DNA from: a virus
Virus record (IMG/VR): IMGVR_UViG_3300009159_000431
Location: 1 to 20,169 of that record
Direction: 5' to 3' (one strand)
DNA length: 20,169 nt
The position numbers were made by a program, and so were the translations under genes. Positions 6,931 through 14,385 of this stretch are shown in pieces (position 1 is the stretch's first letter; each line of letters starts with the position of its first letter). The notes beneath the pieces were generated by a model. It searched no databases and had not been told where the DNA came from. It saw only the letters and a program-made list of their open reading frames with translations.

Positions 6931-6950
6931 GAGAGAGGTTTCCCTCTCTC
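6931..6950 (-). other. 8-bp hairpin with GAAA tetraloop between gp32 and BPSL0761-like gene
   Basis: On the minus strand GAGAGAGG, loop GAAA, CCTCTCTC forms a perfect 8-bp stem capped by a GNRA tetraloop, 7 bases after the gp32 stop and 8 bases before the next AAGGAG site. There is no T run, so it is not an intrinsic terminator; it is more likely an mRNA stabiliser or a processing or translational control element. Confidence 0.7.
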
Positions 6951-6957
6951 ATTTCAA

Positions 6958-7956
6958 TTAAGCAGTTTTATTTTGTCTAGCACGAATCATTGCTAGAATG
7001 TCTTGTGCTTTGTCACTTGATGGTTGTGCTGTAGGAATCTTAATAGATTCGGCTGCTGCCACTGCATCTTCTTCCCATGGTGCTGAAGTTTCTGCTACGG
7101 GTGCTGTTGCGGGTGCTCTAGTTTCAGTAGTAGCTGTTTGTTTTTCCGCGGTCGCGCCTGCAGGTGCTTCTAATCCATAAGGACGATAGTAACTACCCCA
7201 ACGATCATTGTCGTATGGTTGTCCATCAACACTTGCCTCAAACATTTCTTTCATAATGCGTAGTTCTGCTTCACCGGGCTTCTTAGGTAAGAAGTCTGCT
7301 AAGTTGAACAAACTATGTGCTTCAATGGCCGCTGCCTCTGCTTCAGTTAGTGCTGATTCTTTACGTGCCCAGTTACTTGTAGAATAATCTGCGTAACCAC
7401 CTTTGCTTGTTTTCTTAATATTAAAATCAAGACCACGCAAATAATCTGTTGGCAATTCTTCCATCTCTGGATCCATCAAACTTGATTTGATGATAGTAAA
7501 GATTTGTGGGCTGATAACAAATCTACGAATTGGATTCGCTGGTTGCTTATCATCGCCTAGTGGGTTTTGACGAACAAAACCTTGGAACAAATATGAACGC
7601 TTCTTCCAATATTTGTTAGCCATTTCTTTCAATGTTTCATCCTTATACCAAGGACGAACTTCTGCCAAGATAGGGCAGTTATCACCATACATTTCTACGC
7701 ATGGTACTTGTACTTCAACTCGTTTGACATTAGGATCACCCTTAACACCATTGAATGGAAGTTTAATAATTTGTCTTTCAACCCAGAAAAATGTATTGCT
7801 TGCATTTGCGTCTGGCAAGAAACGAATAGTACCAGTAGTACCTTCATCCATATTCCAGTGGGGATAAATTGAGTTATCAGATTGGGTTCCAGAACCCTTT
7901 GTTGATTTGTTTTCTTGTGCCGCGATACGAGCACGAATGTCTGCTAATGATGCCAT
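6958..7956 (-). CDS. 32: gp32-like single-stranded DNA-binding protein
   Basis: This 332-aa protein matches T4-type gp32: a basic/serine-threonine N-terminal patch (ENKSTKG, 15-21) like the cooperative 'LAST' motif, an OB-fold core with CPILAEVRPWYKDE (94-107) and the hallmark KYWKKRSYLFQGFV (115-128), and a C-terminal Ala/Thr/Pro-rich linker ending in a helix QDILAMIRARQN. In the core the metal-site pattern is incomplete: Cys86 and Cys94 are visible, but the T4 'CxxC' second cysteine is replaced (CPIL). gp32 coats single-stranded DNA and organises replication and recombination. It heads the operon with uvsX and uvsY-like genes. Its leader carries an early promoter, a late promoter and hairpins. 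AAGGA precedes the ATG by ten bases. Confidence 0.93.
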   Translation of the reverse strand: MASLADIRARIAAQENKSTKGSGTQSDNSIYPHWNMDEGTTGTIRFLPDANASNTFFWVERQIIKLPFNGVKGDPNVKRVEVQVPCVEMYGDNCPILAEVRPWYKDETLKEMANKYWKKRSYLFQGFVRQNPLGDDKQPANPIRRFVISPQIFTIIKSSLMDPEMEELPTDYLRGLDFNIKKTSKGGYADYSTSNWARKESALTEAEAAAIEAHSLFNLADFLPKKPGEAELRIMKEMFEASVDGQPYDNDRWGSYYRPYGLEAPAGATAEKQTATTETRAPATAPVAETSAPWEEDAVAAAESIKIPTAQPSSDKAQDILAMIRARQNKTA

Positions 7957-8001
7957 AATAATATTTCCTTGTAAATTGAGATGGTCTCTTTTTTAGTATT
8001 C

Positions 8002-8020
8002 GTCACTACCTATTAGTGAC
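8002..8020 (-). promoter_or_regulatory. Hairpin in gp32 leader, candidate autoregulatory operator
   Basis: GTCACTA / TAGTGAC forms a perfect 7-bp stem with a 5-base loop, 46-64 bases before the gp32 ATG. Between it and the ribosome site is an A/U-rich stretch with only one tiny hairpin (GAGA-CCA-TCTC, 7978-7988). T4 gene 32 mRNA has a folded element followed by an unstructured A/U-rich leader that gp32 coats to repress its own translation; the arrangement here is alike. Confidence 0.55.
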
Positions 8021-8033
8021 TAACACAAGTGTA

Positions 8034-8062
8034 AGTATAGCAAACACTTACAAGTATGTCAA
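8034..8062 (-). promoter_or_regulatory. sigma70 promoter of the gp32 operon
   Basis: Minus-strand TTGACA (8062-8057), 17-base spacer, TATACT (8039-8034). Predicted transcription start near 8027, giving a leader of about 70 bases before gp32. Confidence 0.88.
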
Positions 8063-8065
8063 TAG

Positions 8066-8073
8066 TATTTATG
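8066..8073 (-). promoter_or_regulatory. T4-like late promoter octamer upstream of gp32
   Basis: CATAAATA followed by CTATT on the minus strand, three bases upstream of the -35 box of the early gp32 promoter. The same ATAAATAC core recurs before late genes in this window, so gp32 probably has tandem late and early promoters. Confidence 0.6.
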
Positions 8074-8084
8074 CCAGATATGGT

Positions 8085-8109
8085 AAACCTCACCTTTTTA
8101 GTGAGGTTT
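8085..8109. terminator. Hairpin after the 631-aa gene, possible bidirectional terminator
   Basis: AAACCTCAC / GTGAGGTTT is a perfect 9-bp inverted repeat with a 7-base loop, placed just after the stop of the minus-strand gene ending at 8118. On the plus strand it runs into TTTTT; on the minus strand the trailing T run is only three bases, so termination of the minus transcript would be weak. Confidence 0.55.
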
Positions 8110-8117
8110 TTGTGAGT

Positions 8118-10013
8118 TTATTTACCCAACAAGTGTTTAATTCTTATTAACGGGTCAACACTTTCAGTAGCACCAACTAAGCTACCGGGTCTAGCAAATT
8201 TATCTTTTGGACTAAACTGTCCTGCAGATTTTTGTTCTGAGTCTAGGTTTTCTGATACTTCTTTTTCCTTTTGTCGCTGTCCTAGTTCATCGCTATATTG
8301 GCGCAGTTTTTCACGGAAGCTCTTTTCCTGTTCTGGAGTGGGTCCAGACTTGGGAGTCGATTTACGGGCATCATATTGACCAGTGTCTACTTCTTCTGAT
8401 ACACTTCCTCCATTAAGTTCTCTCTCGACTTGCTTAACCCAACCACTAACATCACTACTACCGATTTCATCTGTATCTCCAACAAAGTCAGCAACATCGT
8501 CAATAGCGGCTGTTACCTTTTCTGGACCGTATTTGGCTAATAAATCTGAACGTTGCATTAAGATTCTACGAGTAATAGCACTGGCTACTGGGTTATCAAA
8601 TGAATCTTCGCTTAAACCTTTTTCTTTAGCATCCCATGCCGCATCAGTTTTAACATTATGTTCTTTGCCACCAGCACCGATATCGGCAACACGACTTCCA
8701 ACCTCTTGCTGAGTCTTCACTCTTGCCATGTTGCTCTTGTCTACGCTCTTACTCAAAATGCTATGCATCTTTTTTGCAACATCTTGTCTACTGGGCTTAC
8801 CACTTTTAGGTGTGTCCATTTCGGATTCTTCCATACCTGTTGTTACACCAACTGGACCTCGTGTATCAGGTACACCGCCGGCTTTATTCAATGCAACACG
8901 TGCGGCATAATCACCACGGTCAACATCTTTAGCGGCTTGCTTAATAGCAGGGTTTTGATTTTTCTTCTCAATGTGCTTTAATGGATCAAACGAATCTTCT
9001 TCTTCAGTGATGCCACCACTAATTAAATTGTCAGCCCATTCGCTTAACTCATCAACTTCTGCCATCTCACTAATCTTCTTGTGAAGTTTAGATAAGATTG
9101 GCATTACTGATTCAATGCGTGGATCAACTGTTTCTTGTACGAACAATTCATTAATGTTACTTGTATCAGTTTCATCTTCCATTAAGGGCGGAGTCCATGA
9201 TTCAAAGTAAGCATTGTATCCACGATGACCTGCTAATCTACCCAAAGATTCACGCAATGATTGATAGTGATTTACCCCTTCATTGACCAATTGTTGTGCT
9301 GATTCATTAAATTGACCATTACGTACAGCACGAACAAATCCTGCCATCTTACTATATTCTTCGCATAAGCTACCAATGTGATTCCAACGATCATCATTTG
9401 CTTTGCCACCTTCAGCAATGTGACGGGCATAAACACGACCAAGACCTGGTTTGTTTGTTGGCAATAAGAATCGTTCACCTAATTGATTTTCAACAAATAT
9501 CTTTTCAATATGACGGAATCGTTTTTCACCTTCTTCCATTACTTTTGAATGTTGTATACGCATAGTAACAGTAGGTACAGCATCATTGTAGCTGGCTTTT
9601 TTGCCTTGAGGATAATAACCCTCATATACCTGTTCTTGTTTTTTTAAATGTTCTCTTTTAGCCATATCGTTTTCCAAATTATCTTGATTGCTTAGTTTAA
9701 AACTAAGTTGTCTTTGTGTAGCAAATTGCTTAAGTGTGCGTAATAGTTGTTCCCAAGATAAACCTCCTGGAACGCTTTTAGGACTATTAGCAACTTCATC
9801 ATTGAAATAAATTATCAGTTGATGTAAACCATCAATAGTTACATAAACTTTACCGTAATTTTTATCACCCTGAACTAATTCAAATTGAAATACTTCAGCA
9901 TCATCGGGTACAGGTGATGCTTTTCCGTCGCTTCCTAGACTAACAGGACTAAAACCCCTAGTCTTTAAGAAGTTGTATATTTCGTTTCGGATGGTTTCTT
10001 GTTTTTTTGACAT
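8118..10013 (-). CDS. Large unknown late protein (631 aa) after TerL
   Basis: The start is set at ATG 10013 (MSKKQETIRNEIYNF); an in-frame TTG at 10028 would lie within the late promoter and terL stop. The 631-aa product has an alpha/beta N-terminal third (VFQFELVQGDKNYGKVYVTI, 45-64), a central helical region with RHIEKIFVENQLGERFLLP and DDRWNHIGSLCEEYSKMAGF, then a long charged, Lys/Glu/Ser-rich region with low-complexity spacers. Near residues 480-540 it has a compact module RRILMQRSDLLAKYGPEKV followed by DEIGSSDVSGWVKQV. No enzyme motif is seen. It starts 12 bases after the terL stop behind a late promoter octamer, so a virion or assembly role is likely (inference). I cannot name a family. 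Confidence 0.8.
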   Translation of the reverse strand: MSKKQETIRNEIYNFLKTRGFSPVSLGSDGKASPVPDDAEVFQFELVQGDKNYGKVYVTIDGLHQLIIYFNDEVANSPKSVPGGLSWEQLLRTLKQFATQRQLSFKLSNQDNLENDMAKREHLKKQEQVYEGYYPQGKKASYNDAVPTVTMRIQHSKVMEEGEKRFRHIEKIFVENQLGERFLLPTNKPGLGRVYARHIAEGGKANDDRWNHIGSLCEEYSKMAGFVRAVRNGQFNESAQQLVNEGVNHYQSLRESLGRLAGHRGYNAYFESWTPPLMEDETDTSNINELFVQETVDPRIESVMPILSKLHKKISEMAEVDELSEWADNLISGGITEEEDSFDPLKHIEKKNQNPAIKQAAKDVDRGDYAARVALNKAGGVPDTRGPVGVTTGMEESEMDTPKSGKPSRQDVAKKMHSILSKSVDKSNMARVKTQQEVGSRVADIGAGGKEHNVKTDAAWDAKEKGLSEDSFDNPVASAITRRILMQRSDLLAKYGPEKVTAAIDDVADFVGDTDEIGSSDVSGWVKQVERELNGGSVSEEVDTGQYDARKSTPKSGPTPEQEKSFREKLRQYSDELGQRQKEKEVSENLDSEQKSAGQFSPKDKFARPGSLVGATESVDPLIRIKHLLGK

Positions 10014-10018
10014 AATAG

Positions 10019-10026
10019 TATTTATC
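10019..10026 (-). promoter_or_regulatory. Late promoter octamer abutting the 631-aa gene
   Basis: GATAAATA on the minus strand, then CTATT, then ATG 10013. The T of the terL TGA stop precedes and the GA opens the octamer. With the usual start of late transcription about six bases past the octamer, the mRNA would begin at the initiator ATG. There is no Shine-Dalgarno sequence. Confidence 0.65.
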
Positions 10027-11572
10027 AACCCAAGACTGCAAAAAAGGGTAGGGGAGCAATAAATTCTTCGTGGTCACGCATTTGACTGTCAATATTGCTA
10101 TGGAATTCTCCTATTTGTTGCATAATTCTTACTGCTAGTAATGAGGCCATAACCAAATCGTCAGTTTCACCTACTTTGGCCTCATAACTTCCACCCAATG
10201 CCACAAATGTTTTTAATTCTGAAATAAGACTATGACTACTAACCGTCATCTTTTTAGATTCTAATAAAGTTTTAAACTTAGCACAAGCGGCTAATTTGCT
10301 CTTGTTAGTTGTTGTGAACCCTCTTCTTTTCTTACCTGGTTCGCTGGTAAAGATTCCTGGTATATTTGATTCCCCGTATTCATTTAATGATACTAATGCA
10401 GCCTCACCTATGGTATTATTTTCAATTGAATAATATATGTTGTTTGGTTCGCCGGTACATTCAACAATATATTTGTTTATTTGTGACAATAACTTAATCT
10501 GACTAGGTATATCTGTTTTGTTGTGCTTCCACTCACCTATCTGAGTTGTAGTGTTAGCTTCATATATTTCAATAGCCGCGTTATCTCCACCTGTGCCAAG
10601 ACTTGGATCTAATGATACAGCATAGTAATTTCCCTTCATTGGTCTTTTGAACCAACGAATCTGTCCTATCCTATGAATAGGTTCTGTGCCAGTTAAATCT
10701 ATCAGAGTATTAGGGTTTATCAATGTTTCATCAGCAATAATAAACTCACAACCAATCTCTCGTCGGAATCTATCTAGACCCAGTTGAGATTTCATCTCTT
10801 CGGCCCATTTGTCATCACGATCAGGATGCTCTTGCCAATATGCACGGTATGCTCTAAAACCGTTTATTCCAACTTCTGTTTTGTTACCAAAGTCATCTTC
10901 CGTTTTATTAGCACCCTTCCAGATCAAAGCAAATTGATCTTCGTCTGAGTTAGGAGTGCTTGTAATAATACACTTACCGCCTGTCGCTAATGTTGGCGCC
11001 ATAGCAGTCCAAAATTCTGTGGCTATAGTAGGTCGAACGAATGCAAACTCATCAGCATACAATAATGAAATAGACATACCACGACCTGTGTTTTCAGTAG
11101 TTGTTGCACTTACAATGCGGGAACCGTTCTCAAAGTCTAATGAGCCCTTGTTGTATGTTGTTACACCTGCTTTAATATGTAGTGGACAGTTTTCATATGC
11201 ATAGCGTATACGTTGCATAATCTCCTGAGCACCTGTATACTTGTGTGCCGCAATAAGAATTGTACTGTCTGGAACAAACATAGCGTACCAAAGTAGATAG
11301 CCCGCGGCTGATGTTGACTTACCTGTTTGTCTTGGCATCAAACTAATTGAATAGCGATAACTATGATATGTATCAATCAATCGTTTTTGATATTCCCAAG
11401 GATGATAAACCATACTACCCCTTGTTGGGTGTTGTATGTAGAAAAAATTATCTAGAAAATACATTGGACCAGTAACTGGGTCACAACATTTTATAAAATC
11501 GTCAAGGTCCTTTTCTGTTTCAAACTTTGTTTTTACATAAGGATCTTTTACTAGAGTTGCAGGATTTGCCAT
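10025..11572 (-). CDS. 17: Terminase large subunit (gp17-like TerL)
   Basis: The gene encodes the DNA-packaging motor ATPase and headful nuclease. Starting at ATG 11572 (MANPATLVKDPYVKTK) gives 515 aa; the open frame continues upstream to 11707 but there it only re-reads the 3' end of the adhesin gene in another frame, so it is rejected. Visible motifs: Walker A MPRQTGKS (79-86), Walker B LLYADE (170-175), coupling motif ITSTPN (about 203-208) and the RNase H-like nuclease start SLDPSLGTGGD (about 320-330) with Asp322. It is somewhat shorter than T4 gp17 (610 aa). No Shine-Dalgarno sequence precedes the ATG; a TATAAATA late promoter lies 30 bases upstream and a weaker CTAAATA lies five bases before the ATG. 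No clear TerS gene is visible next to it. Confidence 0.95.
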   Translation of the reverse strand: MANPATLVKDPYVKTKFETEKDLDDFIKCCDPVTGPMYFLDNFFYIQHPTRGSMVYHPWEYQKRLIDTYHSYRYSISLMPRQTGKSTSAAGYLLWYAMFVPDSTILIAAHKYTGAQEIMQRIRYAYENCPLHIKAGVTTYNKGSLDFENGSRIVSATTTENTGRGMSISLLYADEFAFVRPTIATEFWTAMAPTLATGGKCIITSTPNSDEDQFALIWKGANKTEDDFGNKTEVGINGFRAYRAYWQEHPDRDDKWAEEMKSQLGLDRFRREIGCEFIIADETLINPNTLIDLTGTEPIHRIGQIRWFKRPMKGNYYAVSLDPSLGTGGDNAAIEIYEANTTTQIGEWKHNKTDIPSQIKLLSQINKYIVECTGEPNNIYYSIENNTIGEAALVSLNEYGESNIPGIFTSEPGKKRRGFTTTNKSKLAACAKFKTLLESKKMTVSSHSLISELKTFVALGGSYEAKVGETDDLVMASLLAVRIMQQIGEFHSNIDSQMRDHEEFIAPLPFFAVLG

Positions 11573-11601
11573 ATTACTATTTAGTAAACACAGGGGGACT
11601 A

Positions 11602-11609
11602 TATTTATA
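11602..11609 (-). promoter_or_regulatory. Perfect T4 late promoter TATAAATA upstream of terL
   Basis: TATAAATA on the minus strand exactly matches the T4 late promoter consensus. The TAA inside it is also the stop codon of the adhesin gene. It would give a leader of about 23 bases for terL. Confidence 0.8.
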
Positions 11610-13332
11610 ATCCGTATTTGCCGCGTAGTGCGTTGAAGTTTTGTTGAATTTGGTCTGAGTTTAATGCTTGTCCGTAGATAGCAACTGCGCCAATGTCGCC
11701 ACGCCAATAGTTATCTGATCGGGCCACTGCTTCTACTCCACTGTTTATAAATTGATAAAATGTTACGCCAGTATTTGGTGTGCCTATCTGTTGTCCATTG
11801 ACATAATAAGTTACTACCCCACCGGTGGTTTGTGTTGCGGCTACAACTATCCACTCATTATCTGTCACGGTAAAAGGTTCGGATGCCGAGTACGCCCATG
11901 GAGACGTAGGACCGGTGCTGAAATGCAGTCGCCAAGTAGTTCCTGATATATGATACATATAGGTATTGAAGTTGCGGACAGCGGTGCTACCACCAAACAA
12001 GTTACGATAAGTAGCATTGGCGGTGTTAGCATTTACAGTTCTAATTGCAAACATTGCGGTCTTGCCAGTCAGGGCCACATTCATTTTAGATGTTGTTACA
12101 GGAGCAAATTGATTAGTGCCATTAAAACTAAAATAACTTGCTGTACCGGCACTGGTAAAGGATGGACCGTTGGTCAAAGTGGCATCATTTTGATATGTAC
12201 TACGGTCCGTCCAAGTTGTTCCCGAGCCAGAATAACTGCTAGTGTCGCCGGCATCAATATATAATAGTTGACCTGATGTTACTATAGTATCTACCCTAGG
12301 ATTACCCGATCTATAAGTAAATCCAGTTATTACACCATTAACAGCAGTATACTCCCAGTATATGTCATTAGCTGGACTTGTGCCGCCTGCTAACTGGTTA
12401 CCCGGCATTAACAGCACCGGATCAACACCCGGTCCATATGGATATCCGCCAGCGCCATATGGGCATGTAACATTGTAAAAAATTCCGCCAGCTAGTTTAA
12501 AACTGATTGTGGCTTCACCATAGGTAAAAACCAAGCCTGTGTATACTTCTGAAGGTGCCCAAGGACGACCTTCTATTAGTCTGCTCTCGTTAGGATTGTC
12601 AATAATAGTGGTGCCGTCATACTGTATTGGCAATTGTGTGATATCATATGTTGCTCTAGGGTTGCCTAATGCGGCTCTATTTGTTTCGGCCAAATCAAGT
12701 TTGGCAATCTGTCTAGCCTCTTTGTCTGCTAGGCCGCCGGTGGCTGGTGTTATAGTCCATTGTGTTGTGGTTGTTTTAGCAACTCTCTGCCAAACACCAG
12801 TAGCGTAGATGCGCCAGTCTTGTTCACCATATGCAGGAAAGGCGCCGCTGGTTCCAGCAGTTGTTGTATCGTAAGCATCACCTTCTGTGCCAATACCATC
12901 AGTCAGTGTAGGAGTGTTAGTAAAAGCGTTCCACGTGCCTTTGTATGTTGCGACATTTATTACTGTTTCAATTAGTGGATTAGTGACTGCCCCACAAACA
13001 GCCGCGGCTTTGGCCATATAATTGTCTATTGTAGTATTGCCCTTTATGATGCCGATGCTAGTTCCATACTCATCATACAAGAAGTTGCCTGCTGTTACTG
13101 CATAATCACCGGTCTGATGACTGGTCAATGTGACGGCAGAGCCTATCCCCAACGATGTTACATATAATTTGTATGAAACATTATTTGTTGCTCCCAAAGC
13201 ACCCACATAATTTAAACTCCAAATAGCTGAGAAAGGAGCAACAATCTCAGTATTAGAATGCGGTGGACTGACATTTTTTGTGAGAGTGGATCCACTCGCT
13301 ATCATTAATGTTGATATTCCATTTAGTGCCAT
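11605..13332 (-). CDS. Tail-fibre/adhesin protein with C-terminal LamG-like domain
   Basis: This 575-aa protein is Ser/Thr/Gly/Asn-rich and modular. Residues about 127-185 (YKGTWNAFTNTPTLTDGIGT, then DWRIYATGVWQRV) match a fibre module common in phage tail proteins. Residues about 354-575 form a concanavalin A/LamG-type fold: LLYIDAGDTSSYSGSGTTW, YFSFNGTNQF, a strand NEWIVVAATQTTGGVVTYYVNGQQIGT split over the sugar-binding face, and a terminal helix LNSDQIQQNFNALRGKYGL. Such proteins sit on virions and bind host surface glycans (established for the domain type; inferred here). The DNA is clearly richer in G+C than its neighbours, suggesting modular exchange. AGGA precedes the ATG by seven bases, immediately after the 93-aa gene. 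Confidence 0.85.
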   Translation of the reverse strand: MALNGISTLMIASGSTLTKNVSPPHSNTEIVAPFSAIWSLNYVGALGATNNVSYKLYVTSLGIGSAVTLTSHQTGDYAVTAGNFLYDEYGTSIGIIKGNTTIDNYMAKAAAVCGAVTNPLIETVINVATYKGTWNAFTNTPTLTDGIGTEGDAYDTTTAGTSGAFPAYGEQDWRIYATGVWQRVAKTTTTQWTITPATGGLADKEARQIAKLDLAETNRAALGNPRATYDITQLPIQYDGTTIIDNPNESRLIEGRPWAPSEVYTGLVFTYGEATISFKLAGGIFYNVTCPYGAGGYPYGPGVDPVLLMPGNQLAGGTSPANDIYWEYTAVNGVITGFTYRSGNPRVDTIVTSGQLLYIDAGDTSSYSGSGTTWTDRSTYQNDATLTNGPSFTSAGTASYFSFNGTNQFAPVTTSKMNVALTGKTAMFAIRTVNANTANATYRNLFGGSTAVRNFNTYMYHISGTTWRLHFSTGPTSPWAYSASEPFTVTDNEWIVVAATQTTGGVVTYYVNGQQIGTPNTGVTFYQFINSGVEAVARSDNYWRGDIGAVAIYGQALNSDQIQQNFNALRGKYGL

Positions 13333-13333
13333 G

Positions 13334-13615
13334 TTATTTTCCTACTGGCTTTTCGCCTGTTAGATATGGTCTACTAAACCATAGTTGAAACCACTCGGGT
13401 GTACCGGGTCGTATATCATGCTTCTTCATTAGCTGGGCTTTTTCGTTCCCGGTAATGCTTATATTACTTTCTTCTCCAATAACTTGTGAAGTTACCCCGC
13501 TTAATCTTTTTAAATCATCTAGTGTGATATCAAGATTTTCCTGTGGAGTAGGAACGGTCTTGAGTTTTTCAAGACCGTTCTGTATTTTAGCTTGTTTCCA
13601 TACATCAAAGGTCAT
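13334..13615 (-). CDS. Unknown late protein (93 aa)
   Basis: This 93-aa protein contains a charged helical N-terminus (DVWKQAKIQNGLEKLKTV), a middle segment LDDLKRLSGV and a conserved-looking C-terminal patch HDIRPGTPEWFQLWFSRPY followed by GEKP. It ends one base from the adhesin gene, so the two are co-transcribed. A late octamer (AATAAATA) lies four bases before its ATG and there is no Shine-Dalgarno sequence. Its first 25 codons contain a perfect 12-bp inverted repeat. A small helical gene two genes upstream of terL could be a terminase small subunit or an assembly factor, but nothing in the sequence proves this. Confidence 0.75.
   Translation of the reverse strand: MTFDVWKQAKIQNGLEKLKTVPTPQENLDITLDDLKRLSGVTSQVIGEESNISITGNEKAQLMKKHDIRPGTPEWFQLWFSRPYLTGEKPVGK
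13552..13580 (-). repeat. Perfect 12-bp inverted repeat inside the 93-aa gene
   Basis: GAACGGTCTTGA and TCAAGACCGTTC (arms 13552-13563 and 13569-13580) flank a 5-base loop. The hairpin lies about 35 bases into the coding sequence. Neither strand has a good T run after it, so it is not a typical terminator. Confidence 0.8.
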
Positions 13616-13619
13616 GATG

Positions 13620-13627
13620 TATTTATT
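13620..13627 (-). promoter_or_regulatory. Late promoter octamer abutting the 93-aa gene
   Basis: AATAAATA on the minus strand, then CATC, then ATG 13615. It sits in the 17-base gap after the methyltransferase stop. Predicted leaderless or nearly leaderless mRNA. Confidence 0.6.
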
Positions 13628-13632
13628 ATGAA

Positions 13633-14334
13633 TTATTTAATATCTAATGGGCACTTTTTAGTAACCATCATAACATAGAACTTTTCACGCATTTTAACTT
13701 TTTCACCTTCAGGATCTTCTATATCTTTGGGTAATTCAATATCAAATTCTACTGTGTTACATGTATCAACCTTGAATCCTGCTCTGGTTAACAGTGCATC
13801 CCATTGATTAATACCCAAAACACTATAGTGGTTATCGTTGTATTCGTGCTTTCTATCTGTATCTGGTGCGGGAACCTCAATATACATTTTAGATTTATCT
13901 TTTAATATCCTATTATATTCTGCTAATGTAATAATAGGATAGGGACTGTGTTCTAATGAATGTCTACAGAAAATAAAGTCTACACTTTCATCATAGAATC
14001 CATCTTTTTGTGGAATAAAACTCATATCATAATTTTTAATTCTATGACCCTTATCTGTGCAATTAGTTGTGTCTTTTGGACTTAGTGTAATGCCGTACAT
14101 ATTGTCATATCCACGAGATTTCATTTCATCTAAGAAATACCCTGCTCCACAACCCATATCTAAAATAAGAGATTGTTTTGGTAAGTCTAACGGGTCAATA
14201 TAAGTCTTGACCATCTGAGTGGTAAGTTGTGCATGAAATGTTGCATCACCTTCATCATATAGATGTGCGGTATACAACCATTCATTAAAGAACTTTAATT
14301 TAATTAAATCCAGCGTGTTGTTAATATCAATCAT
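13633..14334 (-). CDS. Class I SAM-dependent methyltransferase
   Basis: This 233-aa protein has methyltransferase motif I ILDMGCGAGYF (57-67) for SAM binding, an acidic loop MYGITLS (motif II region), and the post-motif SVDFIFCRHSLEHSPYP (about 118-134), the pattern of Methyltransf_11/23-type small-molecule or glycan methylases. It has no target-recognition domain and no DPPY/NPPY motif, so it is not a typical DNA adenine methylase. It sits among virion genes, beside a fibre protein and an adhesin, so it may modify a surface sugar, a virion protein or a host polysaccharide (inference). The ATG is preceded by AGGAT five bases away. The substrate cannot be read from the sequence. Confidence 0.85.
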   Translation of the reverse strand: MIDINNTLDLIKLKFFNEWLYTAHLYDEGDATFHAQLTTQMVKTYIDPLDLPKQSLILDMGCGAGYFLDEMKSRGYDNMYGITLSPKDTTNCTDKGHRIKNYDMSFIPQKDGFYDESVDFIFCRHSLEHSPYPIITLAEYNRILKDKSKMYIEVPAPDTDRKHEYNDNHYSVLGINQWDALLTRAGFKVDTCNTVEFDIELPKDIEDPEGEKVKMREKFYVMMVTKKCPLDIK

Positions 14335-14385
14335 AATTATCCTGCAAATATGAATTACTTATTCGCAGAATGATGTAGTGAAAAA

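Noticed and set aside
10014-10028. TTG start at 10028 for the 631-aa gene
   Set aside because: It lies within the late octamer and the terL stop; ATG 10013 is five bases past the octamer as in other late genes here.
11573-11707. Upstream in-frame extension of terL giving a 560-aa protein
   Set aside because: The extra residues re-read the end of the adhesin gene in another frame and have no terminase similarity; ATG 11572 fits the late promoter spacing.
13334-13615. Terminase small subunit for the 93-aa gene
   Set aside because: Location near terL fits, but length and sequence show no DNA-binding or oligomerisation signature that I can recognise.
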